A stretch of 64,000 bases of DNA from UBA5314 sp964635975 (GTDB taxonomy: Bacteria > Bacillota > Syntrophomonadia > Syntrophomonadales > Syntrophomonadaceae): assembly GCA_964635975.1 (NCBI GenBank), contig CAZWPO010000001.1, positions 62,001-126,000 on the forward strand, read 5' to 3'. The notes below the pieces were generated by a model, which was not told the DNA's origin, made no database searches, and saw only the letters and a list, made by a program, of their open reading frames with translations. The position numbers were made by a program, and so were the translations under genes. Below, piece after piece: positions 7,723 through 16,631 of the stretch. Each line of letters begins with the position of its first letter. The stretch's first letter is position 1.

Positions 7723-9144
7723 CTAAACTAAAAAGTTAAAACCATCGTCTGAACGGCTCTCATAGGAGCTCGGATAGATCGTTGAATCATTATCCAGCAC
7801 TGATTCCAGGACTTCCACGTCATAATAGCGTCCGGAAGCATTAAAGGACCTGGAACTAGCCTGCTGCCAGAGTTCCTGCTGTCTGCCTCCGAAATCACCC
7901 AGCATCCCACCGCTATCCAACTGCACATTAACTTCTGCTTTGTCAACTTTCATACCCTGGGCTTCCAGGTTCTGTCGCAAAGTCTGCAGATTTTGCTCCA
8001 GCATGTTTTTGACCTGCTGGCTGCTGGTTGTGAACTGGGCAGTTACCGTTCCGCCGTCATCGACCAAAATCTTTATAGTCATTTTACCTAGAAATCCGGG
8101 CTTAAGCTGGATGGTCATCTCTGAACTGTCCTGCTTCAACATCAGCTCAGCTTTTTGCACCACCTGGTTCATAAGGTCCTGGGCATCAACTGTCGCCTGG
8201 GCATGGGATAAGCTGGCCGGAAGCACATCGCGGTTTGGCATTTTGCTTACCGCTAATTCAGCCAGGTTAAATGATAGCGAAGACTGAGTGTCATCACTGC
8301 TGGTTTGGGACTCCGAGCCGGTATCCTGAGTAGTTTCCACCTGCTGCACATTTAAGCGATTGATAGTGGAGCGCTGCCCTTCCATTTCTAGAACTTTACG
8401 GATCTCACTTTTACTCTGCTCCTGCCCGGAATTAGATGAAGTGATAGTCTGACCAGCAGCTGTCATATACCTGGTCGCATGGGTGGCTCTGCCTTCTGAA
8501 GTCTGACTGTTCTGTAAAAGCACACCCTTAGCGCCGGATGCTGATAAAGACTTGCTTGGAGAATTGTCCGAAGCGGTCATTTCCAATATTTCTTCACCAT
8601 CGGCTAGAATCTCAATCGTCGGTATAGTACCGCTAGTTTTTGGCGCCTCTGCCAATACATCAGGATTATCCACTATAACAGGCATTGTCATGCCTTCCTG
8701 ACCTGTAAGCGAATCTAGCTGCTGTACCGGGGCCTTCATCTGGTCAGATCCAGTCGTAAGCAAAGCCTCGACCGGTATCAACACAGTATTGACCTGGTTT
8801 TCTACCGGGGCCGTTTGGCTGACTACCAGCACTGCTGAAGTATTCTCATCATCTTGTCCTGATTCATCCACTACCGTACGATTTTCTTTGGTCGCCGCCC
8901 TCTCAGGTTTATCCTGGCTTTCTTCAACAGCATTCTCCTGATCGGAAATTGAAGAAGTAGATTCTGCCACCTCAGTATCTCCTGCGTCCGAATTATCGAA
9001 CCGCCTATTGGCCTGGTCCAAGCGTTCCTTAAAACTTGTAGAGTTTGACCTCTGCAAGTCCACCGGATTGTTTGGCCTGGCAACAGGAGCATGCGAGCTT
9101 TCCATAATGCCCGGATTGCTCATCACGAGCTGAATACTATTCAC
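7723..9144 (-). CDS. fliK: FliK, flagellar hook-length control protein
   Basis: About 473 residues. The long N-terminal part is rich in Ser, Gln, Glu and Thr and looks disordered, as expected of a molecular ruler. The C-terminal Flg_hook domain (roughly residues 325-420) contains MTIQLKPGFLGKMTIKI and a long helix with MLEQNLQTLRQNLEAQGM. FliK measures the hook and switches export specificity at FlhB. A GTG at 9144 was preferred over the ATG at 9168 because a near-perfect AAAGGAGGTGA site lies 4 bases before it. flgD follows after 11 bp. Confidence 0.88.
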   Translation of the reverse strand: MNSIQLVMSNPGIMESSHAPVARPNNPVDLQRSNSTSFKERLDQANRRFDNSDAGDTEVAESTSSISDQENAVEESQDKPERAATKENRTVVDESGQDDENTSAVLVVSQTAPVENQVNTVLIPVEALLTTGSDQMKAPVQQLDSLTGQEGMTMPVIVDNPDVLAEAPKTSGTIPTIEILADGEEILEMTASDNSPSKSLSASGAKGVLLQNSQTSEGRATHATRYMTAAGQTITSSNSGQEQSKSEIRKVLEMEGQRSTINRLNVQQVETTQDTGSESQTSSDDTQSSLSFNLAELAVSKMPNRDVLPASLSHAQATVDAQDLMNQVVQKAELMLKQDSSEMTIQLKPGFLGKMTIKILVDDGGTVTAQFTTSSQQVKNMLEQNLQTLRQNLEAQGMKVDKAEVNVQLDSGGMLGDFGGRQQELWQQASSRSFNASGRYYDVEVLESVLDNDSTIYPSSYESRSDDGFNFLV

Positions 9145-9182
9145 CTGTTCACCTCCTTTCATTTGCATTTATATTGATGAAG

Positions 9183-9761
9183 CTACGCTCCAGGCGGAGC
9201 AGTAACCAGCATCTCTCGGCTAATTTGCCCTGCTCTGTCATGGTCCATATTCTGCAGAATCTCAGCAGCTGTATCGGGCGTCATCTGTCCCAATATCCCA
9301 ATAATGTCAGGATTGTCAAGGCGCGAAAGGATATCGGCCGCATCCTTACTTTTCATAGCAGAAAAGTATTTAGCCATATCCTGATATGCAGATTTCTGGT
9401 TGCCCTGTCTGGTTTTCAGTTCCAGTAATTCTTTGTTCAACCGTGCCAGTTCATCCTTGAGCTTAGCTTCTGTAGCTCCCGACTGCTGCTGGCGGAGGTC
9501 AGCGACCTCTTTTTGCAATGCCTGCATTTCCTGTTCCTTTTGAAGCAGCCCTTGTTTTAAATTATCGTTTTCCATGAGCATCTTCTCCAGTTCTGTTTGT
9601 CCCCCGTTGCTGCTGGATTTAACTACTGCCAGATTTTTAATTAAAGGAATTTTTTGCAATAACGTTTTATCACGGTAGACATTGAAGGCGATTACTCCTA
9701 CACCTAGAATGAGCAGTATTGCCAGCAGCGCCGCTGAGGTGATCTTTTTCTTCCCCGCCAT
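9183..9761 (-). CDS. ylxF: YlxF/MotE-like flagellar operon protein
   Basis: About 192 residues: an N-terminal membrane anchor (about 9-27, TSAALLAILLILGVGVIAF), a long coiled coil (about 55-120, with repeated Glu/Gln/Leu and LQKEVADLRQQQ), then a C-terminal MgtE-N/MotE-like helical domain with MKSKDAADILSRLDNPDIIG and LGQMTPDTAAEILQNM. It corresponds in position to ylxF between fliJ and fliK in Bacillus. MotE proteins are described as stabilising stator or MotC structures in other bacteria; the role in Firmicutes is less clear. The ATG at 9761 was chosen for its GGAGG spacing. Confidence 0.8.
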   Translation of the reverse strand: MAGKKKITSAALLAILLILGVGVIAFNVYRDKTLLQKIPLIKNLAVVKSSSNGGQTELEKMLMENDNLKQGLLQKEQEMQALQKEVADLRQQQSGATEAKLKDELARLNKELLELKTRQGNQKSAYQDMAKYFSAMKSKDAADILSRLDNPDIIGILGQMTPDTAAEILQNMDHDRAGQISREMLVTAPPGA

Positions 9762-9796
9762 TTCCATCCTCCAACCGGCATCTCGAGCCGTTAGTT

Positions 9797-10288
9797 CTAA
9801 CCGGGTATCTCCTGCCGGCCAGGCATATCATCACCCGATTCGGCCAGGTTTTTTCGGTAATGAGTATTGATAGCTATTTCATCTATAGCTTTTTGTTCCT
9901 CGATCAGGAGGTCATGCATATATTCCTGCCATTCTTTCTCCCTCAATCGCTCGAGAGTCTGAGTTTCTTTCTTTCTTTCCACCAGTTCTAGCCGAGCTTT
10001 CTCTACCATTTCCTCCGCCCGGACAATTTTTTGCTGCAATTGACGGCTCTCGGCATGAAGAACCGGCAGGTACTCGCGATACATAAGCACTTCCTGGGAA
10101 AATGATTGGGAAGCCAATAGAGTGCGAATGTGTTCTTCCAGGCGCCGAATCTTGCTCTGATTAAGTTCCAGTTGTTTTTCAAGCCTTTCTTTTTCGGCCA
10201 AGCAGGCCATCAACTCTTCCCGAGCCACCTGCTCTTTGCGCTGGCTTACGTTTAGGCTTGTCTGCAAGCGAAATGCAAATGCTTTCAA
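9797..10288 (-). CDS. fliJ: FliJ, flagellar export chaperone/ATPase stalk
   Basis: 163 residues forming almost one continuous charged coiled coil, beginning MKAFAFRLQTSLNVSQRKEQ as in the FliJ family. FliJ inserts in the FliI hexamer like a gamma subunit and cycles chaperones at the export gate. It follows fliI by 9 bp. Sequence conservation in this family is low, so helical content, length and position carry the call. Confidence 0.88.
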   Translation of the reverse strand: MKAFAFRLQTSLNVSQRKEQVAREELMACLAEKERLEKQLELNQSKIRRLEEHIRTLLASQSFSQEVLMYREYLPVLHAESRQLQQKIVRAEEMVEKARLELVERKKETQTLERLREKEWQEYMHDLLIEEQKAIDEIAINTHYRKNLAESGDDMPGRQEIPG

Positions 10289-10297
10289 TAACTACTC

Positions 10298-11626
10298 CTA
10301 CTTTCGAATTGCTTCTTCCAGCCTGAATAGCGTGTCCTCGAAAAACACTTCTTCATATATGTTTTGCCTCAGGAAATCCTGGCACTTGTCTATTAGAGAT
10401 AACGCTTCATCGATCCTGGCATTGGAGCCTTTTTTGTAAGCTCCGATGTCTATCAAGTCCCTGGCTTCCTCGTAGGTAGCCAGTACCTGTCGAAACCGCT
10501 TAGCGTTTTCCATGTGTTCAGCAGTAGCTATATCAATCATCACCCGGCTGATGCTGGGTCCTATGTCGATGGCCGGATACATGTTACGGGCAGCCAGGTG
10601 GCGGCTTAAAACGATGTGCCCATCGACAATGCCACGCACCGAATCTGTGATCGGTTCATTCATATCATCACCTTCGACAAGTACCGTGTATAGCCCGGTA
10701 ATACTACCTCTTTCCCCGGTTCCCGCTCTTTCCAGGAGCTTGGGTAGGAGTGCAAAAACCGAGGGAGTAAAGCCCCTGGTAGCAGGCGGCTCACCTATAG
10801 CGAGTCCCACCTCTCTTTGGGCCAACGCAAAACGAGTTAGGGAATCCATCAGGAAAAGGACGTCCATACCCTGATCACGAAAATACTCGGCAATACTTGT
10901 GGCAACGAATGCGCCTTTTAGCCTCACCAAAGCCGGCTGATCGGATGTGGCCACGATAACCACCGAGCGCTGCAAACCTTCTTCTCCCAGGTCTCTCTCT
11001 AAAAACTCCCGAACCTCGCGCCCGCGTTCGCCAATCAGAGCGATGACGTTGATGTCGGAGGCTGAGTTCCTGGCTATCATGCCTATCAGGGTGCTCTTGC
11101 CTACGCCGCTGCCGGCAAAGAAACCCATTCTTTGCCCTCTCCCGATAGTTGTAAGACCATCTATTGCCCTGACACCTACTGGTAGGGCTGATTTGATACG
11201 AGTCCTTTTTAGAGGATTTGGCGGCTGGTTCATAACCGGATAGTAAATCTCGGAAAATATTCGTCCCTTGCCATCGAGAGGCTGTCCCAGGCCATCTAAA
11301 ACCCTGCCTCTGAGTTCCATGCCGACCTTGACCCTCAGACTGGTCCCCGTAGCCAGAAGCTCACTTCCCGGGCCGATCCCCTCCAAATCCCCCAATGGCA
11401 TTAATAGGATCCGGTTGTTTTTAAAACCAACAACTTCCGACGGCACCAGTTCATGATCTCCAGCGTTGGTCTGGATATAGCACAATTCGCCCAGGCTAAG
11501 GCGCGGGCCAGTGGCTTCCATGGTCAGACCTATAACCTGGGAAATCTTCCCTTTGAGCTGGCAGGTCTGTACCTTTTCTATTACTTCGATAAAGTTGCCA
11601 ATATCAAAAGTTTTCTGCTGAGTCAT
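10298..11626 (-). CDS. fliI: FliI, flagellum-specific export ATPase
   Basis: About 442 residues of F1-beta-like ATPase. Walker A is GSGVGKST (about residue 167), the Walker B region is VLFLMDSLTRFA (about 250), and the family block GEPPATRGFTPSVFALLPKL follows. FliI energises the flagellar type III export apparatus with FliH and FliJ. The ATG at 11626 follows AGGAAGTGAT; a TTG two codons earlier is possible. The start lies inside the end of fliH, so the two are probably translationally coupled. Confidence 0.96.
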   Translation of the reverse strand: MTQQKTFDIGNFIEVIEKVQTCQLKGKISQVIGLTMEATGPRLSLGELCYIQTNAGDHELVPSEVVGFKNNRILLMPLGDLEGIGPGSELLATGTSLRVKVGMELRGRVLDGLGQPLDGKGRIFSEIYYPVMNQPPNPLKRTRIKSALPVGVRAIDGLTTIGRGQRMGFFAGSGVGKSTLIGMIARNSASDINVIALIGERGREVREFLERDLGEEGLQRSVVIVATSDQPALVRLKGAFVATSIAEYFRDQGMDVLFLMDSLTRFALAQREVGLAIGEPPATRGFTPSVFALLPKLLERAGTGERGSITGLYTVLVEGDDMNEPITDSVRGIVDGHIVLSRHLAARNMYPAIDIGPSISRVMIDIATAEHMENAKRFRQVLATYEEARDLIDIGAYKKGSNARIDEALSLIDKCQDFLRQNIYEEVFFEDTLFRLEEAIRK

Positions 11627-12407
11627 CAGCAATCACTTCCTGCAATGCTTGCTCCACCTTTTCGATCCTGGTTTCAATGCGGGCGTCAACGATGCCCATA
11701 TCACTTTCAATGACACACCCACCAACGGCTATCCGCTTATCTGCTACCACTTCATTTTTCAACTCACGCTGTCCAATCTCATTAAGCTGGTTGTCAGCTA
11801 CATCTGATAAGACTTTTTCAATTTCCTGAGGATTGACATACACATGGATGTTGCTGGCCTGATCAATGAAGCCAATAGCTTCACGAATAACATTGGTAAT
11901 TATATTTGGATTAGTCATCAGCTCAGTAGCGATTATCTTTTTGGCCACTGCCATGGCAATGCGCGCCATGTCAGCCGTACTGGACTCCATTATCTTTATT
12001 TTGCTGCGCCGGGCTTCCTCAAGGATCTCCTTACATTGTTCCAGCACCGCCTGGCGGTCCGCTTCACTGTCTTTCTGGGCTTCGCGGAGCCCCTGATCAT
12101 ATCCCTCGGTACGCGACTGGTTCTTTATATTTACAGCCTCCTGCTGAGCTGCAGCCATAGTCACTTCAGCTTCTTCCCGTGCATCAGCGACAATATTTCT
12201 GGCTTCCTGGCGCGCCTTGTCTAAAAGATCCCTGACCATAAGCTCGGCTTCCTCTAGAATGCTGTTCACATCACCCTGAAGATCGTTAATTTCCATGCTA
12301 TCCTTTGACTCAACCAGGGGAACAGTTTCAATCAACGGTTTAAATCGCGAATTTATCACCATGGGTTCACTTATAGCCAGATTTAAGCCTTTGATAACAT
12401 TAGACAA
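11604..12407 (-). CDS. fliH: FliH, flagellar export ATPase regulator
   Basis: 267 residues. An N-terminal variable region leads to a long helical segment with Ala/Glu repeats (about 50-130, e.g. LLDKARQEARNIVADAREEA), then a globular C-terminal FliH/HrpE-like domain with MAVAKKIIATEL and YVNPQEIEKV. FliH tethers FliI to the C-ring and controls its ATPase. It overlaps fliG at its start (8 bases) and fliI at its end. Family conservation is weak but context is decisive. Confidence 0.9.
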   Translation of the reverse strand: MSNVIKGLNLAISEPMVINSRFKPLIETVPLVESKDSMEINDLQGDVNSILEEAELMVRDLLDKARQEARNIVADAREEAEVTMAAAQQEAVNIKNQSRTEGYDQGLREAQKDSEADRQAVLEQCKEILEEARRSKIKIMESSTADMARIAMAVAKKIIATELMTNPNIITNVIREAIGFIDQASNIHVYVNPQEIEKVLSDVADNQLNEIGQRELKNEVVADKRIAVGGCVIESDMGIVDARIETRIEKVEQALQEVIADDSAENF

Positions 12408-13407
12408 TTATCTCATCTCCTCCGCCACGAGCTACTACAATCTCCCCAGTCTCTTCAAGACGGCGGATAATATTTACAACGCGTTGCTGCGCTTCTTCTA
12501 CGTCACGCAGGCGAACCGGGCCCATGAATTGAATGTCATCTCTGAGCATTTCAGAAGCACGGCTGGACATATTGTTGAATATCTTCTGAGTGACCTCATT
12601 GCTGGCGCCTTTGAGGGCCAGTGCCAGGTCATGCGACTCGACTTCACGCAGCACTCTTTGAACTGAGCGGTCGTCGATCATCACAATATCTTCGAAGACA
12701 AACATCAGTTTCTTGATCTCTTCGGCGAGTTCCGGATCCTGGACCTCCAATGCTTCCATGATGGTTTTTTCTGTGCTGCGGTCCACGCGGTTCAATATTT
12801 CTACGACCGATTTTACTCCGCCGGCATTGGTCAGCTCTTGTGGAGCCAGAGATGAAAGCTTGCGCTCCAGCACCTTTTCCACTTCTTTTATTACATCCGG
12901 AGACGTGGTGTCCATTAGCGCAATACGCTTGGCCACATCAGACTGCCGATCAGGCGGCAAAGCCGACAATATAAGAGAAGCTTTTTCGGAATCAAGATAG
13001 GCAAGTATCAGAGCTATCGTCTGGGGATGTTCTGATTGAATAAAATTAATGAGCTGGCCGGCCTCGGTCTTGCGCATAAAATCGAATGGCCTTACCTGGA
13101 GAGAAGCGGAAATACGAGCCAAAATCTCTACAGCTTTGTCAGATCCATAAGCCTTCTCAAGTATCTCCTTAGCATAGCCGATGCCGCCCTGGTTAATGTA
13201 TTGATTAGCCAAACAAATTTCAAAAAATTCGCGATTCAACGCATCCAGTACATCATTGTTAACTTTCCGGACATTGGCTATCTCAAGCGTTATCTGCTCA
13301 ACCTCTTCTTCACTCATAAATTTGAAGATGGTGGCTGACTTTTCGGGCCCCAATGATATTAGAAATGTAGCAGCTTTTTGCCGACCGGACAGTGGTTTCT
13401 TGCTCAT
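12400..13407 (-). CDS. fliG: FliG, flagellar motor switch protein
   Basis: About 335 residues, standard length. It starts MSKKPLSGRQKAATFLISLG, has a middle domain with SEHPQTIALILAYLDSEKAS and a C-terminal motor domain with DDRSVQRVLREVESHDLALA and MSSRASEMLRDDIQFMGPVR, the charged torque helix that contacts the stator. The ATG at 13407 was preferred to an upstream in-frame ATG at 13479: it has an AGGTGATG site, matches the family start, and avoids overlap with fliF. Confidence 0.97.
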   Translation of the reverse strand: MSKKPLSGRQKAATFLISLGPEKSATIFKFMSEEEVEQITLEIANVRKVNNDVLDALNREFFEICLANQYINQGGIGYAKEILEKAYGSDKAVEILARISASLQVRPFDFMRKTEAGQLINFIQSEHPQTIALILAYLDSEKASLILSALPPDRQSDVAKRIALMDTTSPDVIKEVEKVLERKLSSLAPQELTNAGGVKSVVEILNRVDRSTEKTIMEALEVQDPELAEEIKKLMFVFEDIVMIDDRSVQRVLREVESHDLALALKGASNEVTQKIFNNMSSRASEMLRDDIQFMGPVRLRDVEEAQQRVVNIIRRLEETGEIVVARGGGDEIIV

Positions 13408-13414
13408 TAAGCCA

Positions 13415-15034
13415 TCACCTCGAATCATCAAGCATCCAGGTCTTAAGAACCTGGGCGGCATTTTCAGGATCATTGTCAACTAGCTTATCTATCTCTTCCT
13501 TTATCTTCAGCCGTTCTTTCTCTTCAGGCGACAGATTCATATCAAAAATGTCTTCAATCCTCAGTTCTTCATCAACTGTAGCACTGAAAACCTCCTGTTC
13601 TAACAGCGGCTCTTCTTCCGCTTTTTTCTTTTTCAGCCACACCATCGCAATTATAAATACTGATAGGAGAAGCAGCAGGAAGGGCAGGATCGGAGAATCC
13701 AAGAGCTTGTCTAAGAAGCTGCTGGTCTCGGTTTCGGGTTCCGCCTCGGGAACAAAATCCATAAAAGCCACTGAGATATTATCATTCAGCTTTACGTTTT
13801 CATTCTGCCGGTTTTCTCTCAGCCCGCAAGCAGTAGCGACCATACTTCTTATTTTTGCGGATTTTTCTTCATCATTGTTGCCCAGGTTTACATCTTTGAT
13901 TGCTTTATTGTTCACAATTACCGATACAGTCAGGTAATCATACTTCACATCACCCTGAGAGTATTTGGTATCGGTCTCTGTTTTACTTACTTCGTAATTA
14001 GTCTGCCGACTGCTTTTATCGCTGGTGCCTCCGCTGGTGCCTCCGTCAGTCTCAGCATATTCTGGCACATTGGTGTCGACTCCCGGCGTCCCCGATGGCG
14101 CACCCTGCACCTCAGTGGTGGATTCTTTTACGACGCTCTCACTTCGGACATGTGCGCCATCCGGGTCGTTGGTATAACGTTCAGCTCTCTCTTCCTTCTT
14201 GTTAAAATTAAGCTCCGCATTAACCCTCACCACCGCATTGTCCTTGCCCAGAGTCTTATCCAGCATGCTCTGAATAGCCGCCTGCTTTTCCCTCTCGACC
14301 TCTCTCTTCATTGCCATCTGCATTTGCAGCTGATCGCTGGATGCAGCATCATCCAAAGGGAGATTATCAGAAAGCAAAGTTCCGTTCTGATCTACTATAA
14401 CGACGTTTTCTCTGGTGAGGCCATTTACGCTGTTGGCCACCAGGTTAACTACCGATTGTACTTCTTTAGAGTTCAGGGTTTGTCCGCTTTTCGTATTTAT
14501 AACAACTGAAGCCTTGGCTTTTTCTTCTTCATCAGAGAACAACGTGGGTTCAGGGATAGCCAGATTTACTTTCGCCGCCTTTACCTTATCAAGGCCCTGA
14601 ATAGTCCTGGCCAGCTCGCCCTGCAAAGCCATTTGATACTTAACTTTTTTATCCGACTCAGTTTCGCCAAAATTGGTAGTTTGAAAAAGCTCAAATCCCG
14701 ACTCGCCAGCGGGCAGGTTTTCTCCTGCCAGTTTCAGCCGGGTCTGATCTTTCTGTTCACTGGCTACGAGAATAGTCGCTCCATTGTCTTGAAGCTGGTA
14801 CGGCACCTTGTATTCATCCAGCTTGGCAACCACGGCAGCAGCATCCTTCGAGTTCATGCTCGCATATAAGACTTCATAATTGGTCGCCTGTCCAGCGGTA
14901 AGAATAGTTCCCGCCAGAATAAGTAGCAGGGCGGCCCCCGCGAAAAGCACTTTTTGATTTAAGCTCAGCTTGCTCCAAGCCTCCTGCAGTTTACTGCCCC
15001 ACTGCTTGAGCCTTTCCTGTAATGCTCCCATCAT
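13415..15034 (-). CDS. fliF: FliF, flagellar MS-ring protein
   Basis: 539 residues, full length. One membrane helix lies near the N-terminus (about 27-47, VLFAGAALLLILAGTILTAG) and one near residue 450 (LPFLLLLLSVFIIAMVWL), flanking the large extracytoplasmic ring-building domains (YscJ/FliF type, with VAKLDEYKVPYQL). The C-terminal tail DDEL/NDPENAAQVLKTWMLDD is the FliG-binding segment. FliF builds the MS ring on which the motor and export gate assemble. fliE lies 19 bp upstream. Confidence 0.97.
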   Translation of the reverse strand: MMGALQERLKQWGSKLQEAWSKLSLNQKVLFAGAALLLILAGTILTAGQATNYEVLYASMNSKDAAAVVAKLDEYKVPYQLQDNGATILVASEQKDQTRLKLAGENLPAGESGFELFQTTNFGETESDKKVKYQMALQGELARTIQGLDKVKAAKVNLAIPEPTLFSDEEEKAKASVVINTKSGQTLNSKEVQSVVNLVANSVNGLTRENVVIVDQNGTLLSDNLPLDDAASSDQLQMQMAMKREVEREKQAAIQSMLDKTLGKDNAVVRVNAELNFNKKEERAERYTNDPDGAHVRSESVVKESTTEVQGAPSGTPGVDTNVPEYAETDGGTSGGTSDKSSRQTNYEVSKTETDTKYSQGDVKYDYLTVSVIVNNKAIKDVNLGNNDEEKSAKIRSMVATACGLRENRQNENVKLNDNISVAFMDFVPEAEPETETSSFLDKLLDSPILPFLLLLLSVFIIAMVWLKKKKAEEEPLLEQEVFSATVDEELRIEDIFDMNLSPEEKERLKIKEEIDKLVDNDPENAAQVLKTWMLDDSR

Positions 15035-15053
15035 CTAACCTCACTATTTGGTA

Positions 15054-15365
15054 TTACATTTGAATGCGCATGAGTTCTTGAAATGCTTCAACGACTTTAT
15101 CTCTAACTTGAATGGTGAGTTGTAGTGCAAGATTGGCCTTGTCCAATGCCAAAATCGTATTATGTATGTAATCTTCTTCGCCAAGGGCCAGTTGGGTAGT
15201 GCTAAAACTAGCCTGGTCTTGAAGATTCTGTACATCCTGCAATGCCTGGCTTAGATAATCGCTAAATGATTCATTTTGAGCAGAATCGATGCCAGCTCCG
15301 CTTCCCCCGGCAAATCCAAGTCTTGCTGCACTATTGATACCTGCCGCAACGGCGTCTGCTTTCAT
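15054..15365 (-). CDS. fliE: FliE, MS-ring to rod junction protein
   Basis: 103 residues with the family signature near the C-terminus: LALDKANLALQLTIQVRDKVVEAFQELMRIQM. FliE connects the MS ring with the proximal rod and is the first axial protein exported. It lies between flgC and fliF, the invariant position in flgB-flgC-fliE operons. Confidence 0.94.
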   Translation of the reverse strand: MKADAVAAGINSAARLGFAGGSGAGIDSAQNESFSDYLSQALQDVQNLQDQASFSTTQLALGEEDYIHNTILALDKANLALQLTIQVRDKVVEAFQELMRIQM

Positions 15366-15379
15366 TAATAAATACCCTC

Positions 15380-15829
15380 CTATTTACCAATCTCCAGAGC
15401 ACGCAAAGCCATATTTTTTATGCCCTCAATAACCTGGGCATTCGCCTGATAGGCCCTAGTCGATGAGATCAAGTCCGTCATTTCAGAAACAACATTTACA
15501 TTCGGATAGGAAACATACCCGTCTCCATCAGCATCCGGATGTCCCGGCTCGTAGACCCTTCTAAACGCTTGTTCACTATCGTCGAGCTGTTTGATCTCTT
15601 TGACCCTCACGCCGCCAGTAATCTTCATTTTCTGACCGAGAATACTTGAAAAGGAAGACCTCCTTGGGGTTTTAGCTTCAAATACTACCACCTGTCGGCG
15701 ATAAGGACCCTGTCCGTTGGCTACCCTGGTGCTCTCTGCATTTGCCAGATTACTCGAGATCGTATCCATACGCAGGCGCTGGGCGGTTAAACCAGAAGCG
15801 CTAATATCCATACTATCCAAAAAACCCAT
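15380..15829 (-). CDS. flgC: FlgC, proximal rod protein
   Basis: 149 residues. The N-terminal MDISASGLTAQRLRMDTISS and NLANAEST are the axial-protein heptad region of FlgC. A conserved YPNVNVVSEMTDLISSTRAY block lies near the C-terminus (about 107-126). FlgC forms part of the proximal rod with FlgB. It sits 4 bp after flgB and 14 bp before fliE. Confidence 0.96.
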   Translation of the reverse strand: MGFLDSMDISASGLTAQRLRMDTISSNLANAESTRVANGQGPYRRQVVVFEAKTPRRSSFSSILGQKMKITGGVRVKEIKQLDDSEQAFRRVYEPGHPDADGDGYVSYPNVNVVSEMTDLISSTRAYQANAQVIEGIKNMALRALEIGK

Positions 15830-15833
15830 TGCT

Positions 15834-16256
15834 TTACTCCTTTCCGGTAATAGCTAAACGTAAAAGGCGTATTTCTTGAGTCATACATTGAGCTACCGCA
15901 TCATAGTAAATTTCGTTTTTAGCTCGCTTGGCCATTTCGACATCTATGTCGACATTATTTTTATCATTTCGATAGCTTTCATCATTGATTAAAATTGTAT
16001 CAGGCTGAAAACCTTCCAGGCTGGCTGACCCGCCTATCTGTATGTGGCGCGGATTCGTTGTTTTTAGTTTACCATCATTTGACTTACCTTCTAGGACTTT
16101 TTTGAGTTTTTTCTCGAAAATTACCTCGCTGCGTTTAAAGAATGGAGTATCAACATTGGCAATATTATCAGCTATGATCGTATCCCTGAGCATTGACACA
16201 TCCATGGCTTTATTCAATAATGGCATATTTGTGGTCGAAAAAACCTTCTCCAGCAC
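15834..16256 (-). CDS. flgB: FlgB, proximal rod protein
   Basis: About 140 residues: the start region LEKVFSTTNMPLLNKAMDVS is followed by the axial motif ADNIANVDTPFFKRSEVIFE and a C-terminal helical segment. FlgB is the first rod subunit and this is the first gene of the fla/che operon. A GTG at 16256 was chosen over the upstream ATG at 16313: GAGGTGAT is ideally placed before the GTG, and the shorter product matches the family start. Confidence 0.94.
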   Translation of the reverse strand: MLEKVFSTTNMPLLNKAMDVSMLRDTIIADNIANVDTPFFKRSEVIFEKKLKKVLEGKSNDGKLKTTNPRHIQIGGSASLEGFQPDTILINDESYRNDKNNVDIDVEMAKRAKNEIYYDAVAQCMTQEIRLLRLAITGKE

Positions 16257-16303
16257 TATTATCACCTCGAAATAATATATCCCTACTAAGTATATCGGGT
16301 CAT

Positions 16304-16328
16304 ATATCGGCATTCCTTTATATCTTTA
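16304..16328 (-). promoter_or_regulatory. Candidate sigma-D (FliA-type) promoter for the fla/che operon
   Basis: On the minus strand a TAAA (16325-16328) precedes a perfect GCCGATAT (16304-16311) by 13 bp. The motility sigma factor consensus is TAAA with about 14-16 bp to GCCGATAT, so the -10 part is exact and the spacer is 1-2 bp short. A second CCCGATAT lies just downstream (16292-16299). The flgB start codon follows about 48 bp after the -10 element. A sigma-D promoter before flgB is known in Bacillus. Confidence 0.45.
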
Positions 16329-16369
16329 CTGCAAAATTTATACTTATTTGCATATTTTTATATAAAAGA

Positions 16370-16398
16370 AGAAGGCTAACCGTTGGGGTTAGCCTTCT
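16370..16398 (-). terminator. Intrinsic terminator upstream of flgB
   Basis: A 12-bp perfect stem (16370-16381 with 16387-16398) and a 5-nt loop, followed on the minus strand by TTCTTTTAT. It lies 114 bp before the flgB start codon. The codY message already has its own terminator 230 bp earlier, so this second one must end either read-through or a separate short transcript. It could be a regulated attenuator of the flagellar operon. Confidence 0.6.
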
Positions 16399-16500
16399 AG
16401 GGGGAGCGCAATTATTGCGATCATCTCGGCACCTATTTTTGGGGATTCTAAGCCCTTATATCTATAAGGCATTATGTATAATAATTTCTTTTTTGTTTGC
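16380..16500 (-). ncRNA. Candidate structured leader or small RNA between codY and flgB
   Basis: Minus-strand stretch with several hairpins in order: CCTTAT/ATAAGG (about 16451-16466), CGCAA/TTGCG (about 16408-16420), a C-rich single-stranded CTCCCCCT (16399-16406), then the terminator hairpin at 16370-16398. A weak promoter-like TTGCAA (16497-16502) with TATACA 16 bp downstream precedes it. No ORF of note is present. I compared it by eye with c-di-GMP, fluoride, preQ1 and guanidine riboswitches and saw no match. Either an attenuated flgB leader or an sRNA that pairs with ribosome-binding sites would fit. Confidence 0.3.
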
Positions 16501-16631
16501 AATACCATACACTCCTAGACAGAATGTGATCTAATAATGGTTCGATAATCATACTTCTACTTATATTTCCATTATTCCTTCTTAATTCCTTCTAAAAGAC
16601 AACTTTTTTATAAAAATTTTGGGACAAAAGA

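Noticed and set aside
13408..13479. Upstream ATG of fliG
   Set aside because: It overlaps the end of fliF, lacks a ribosome site, and adds residues absent from the FliG family.
16380..16500. c-di-GMP riboswitch before flgB, as in Clostridioides difficile
   Set aside because: The class I hallmark CACGCAAAG and the GGGTTACCG-like tetraloop receptor were not found on the minus strand, nor was a class II pattern.
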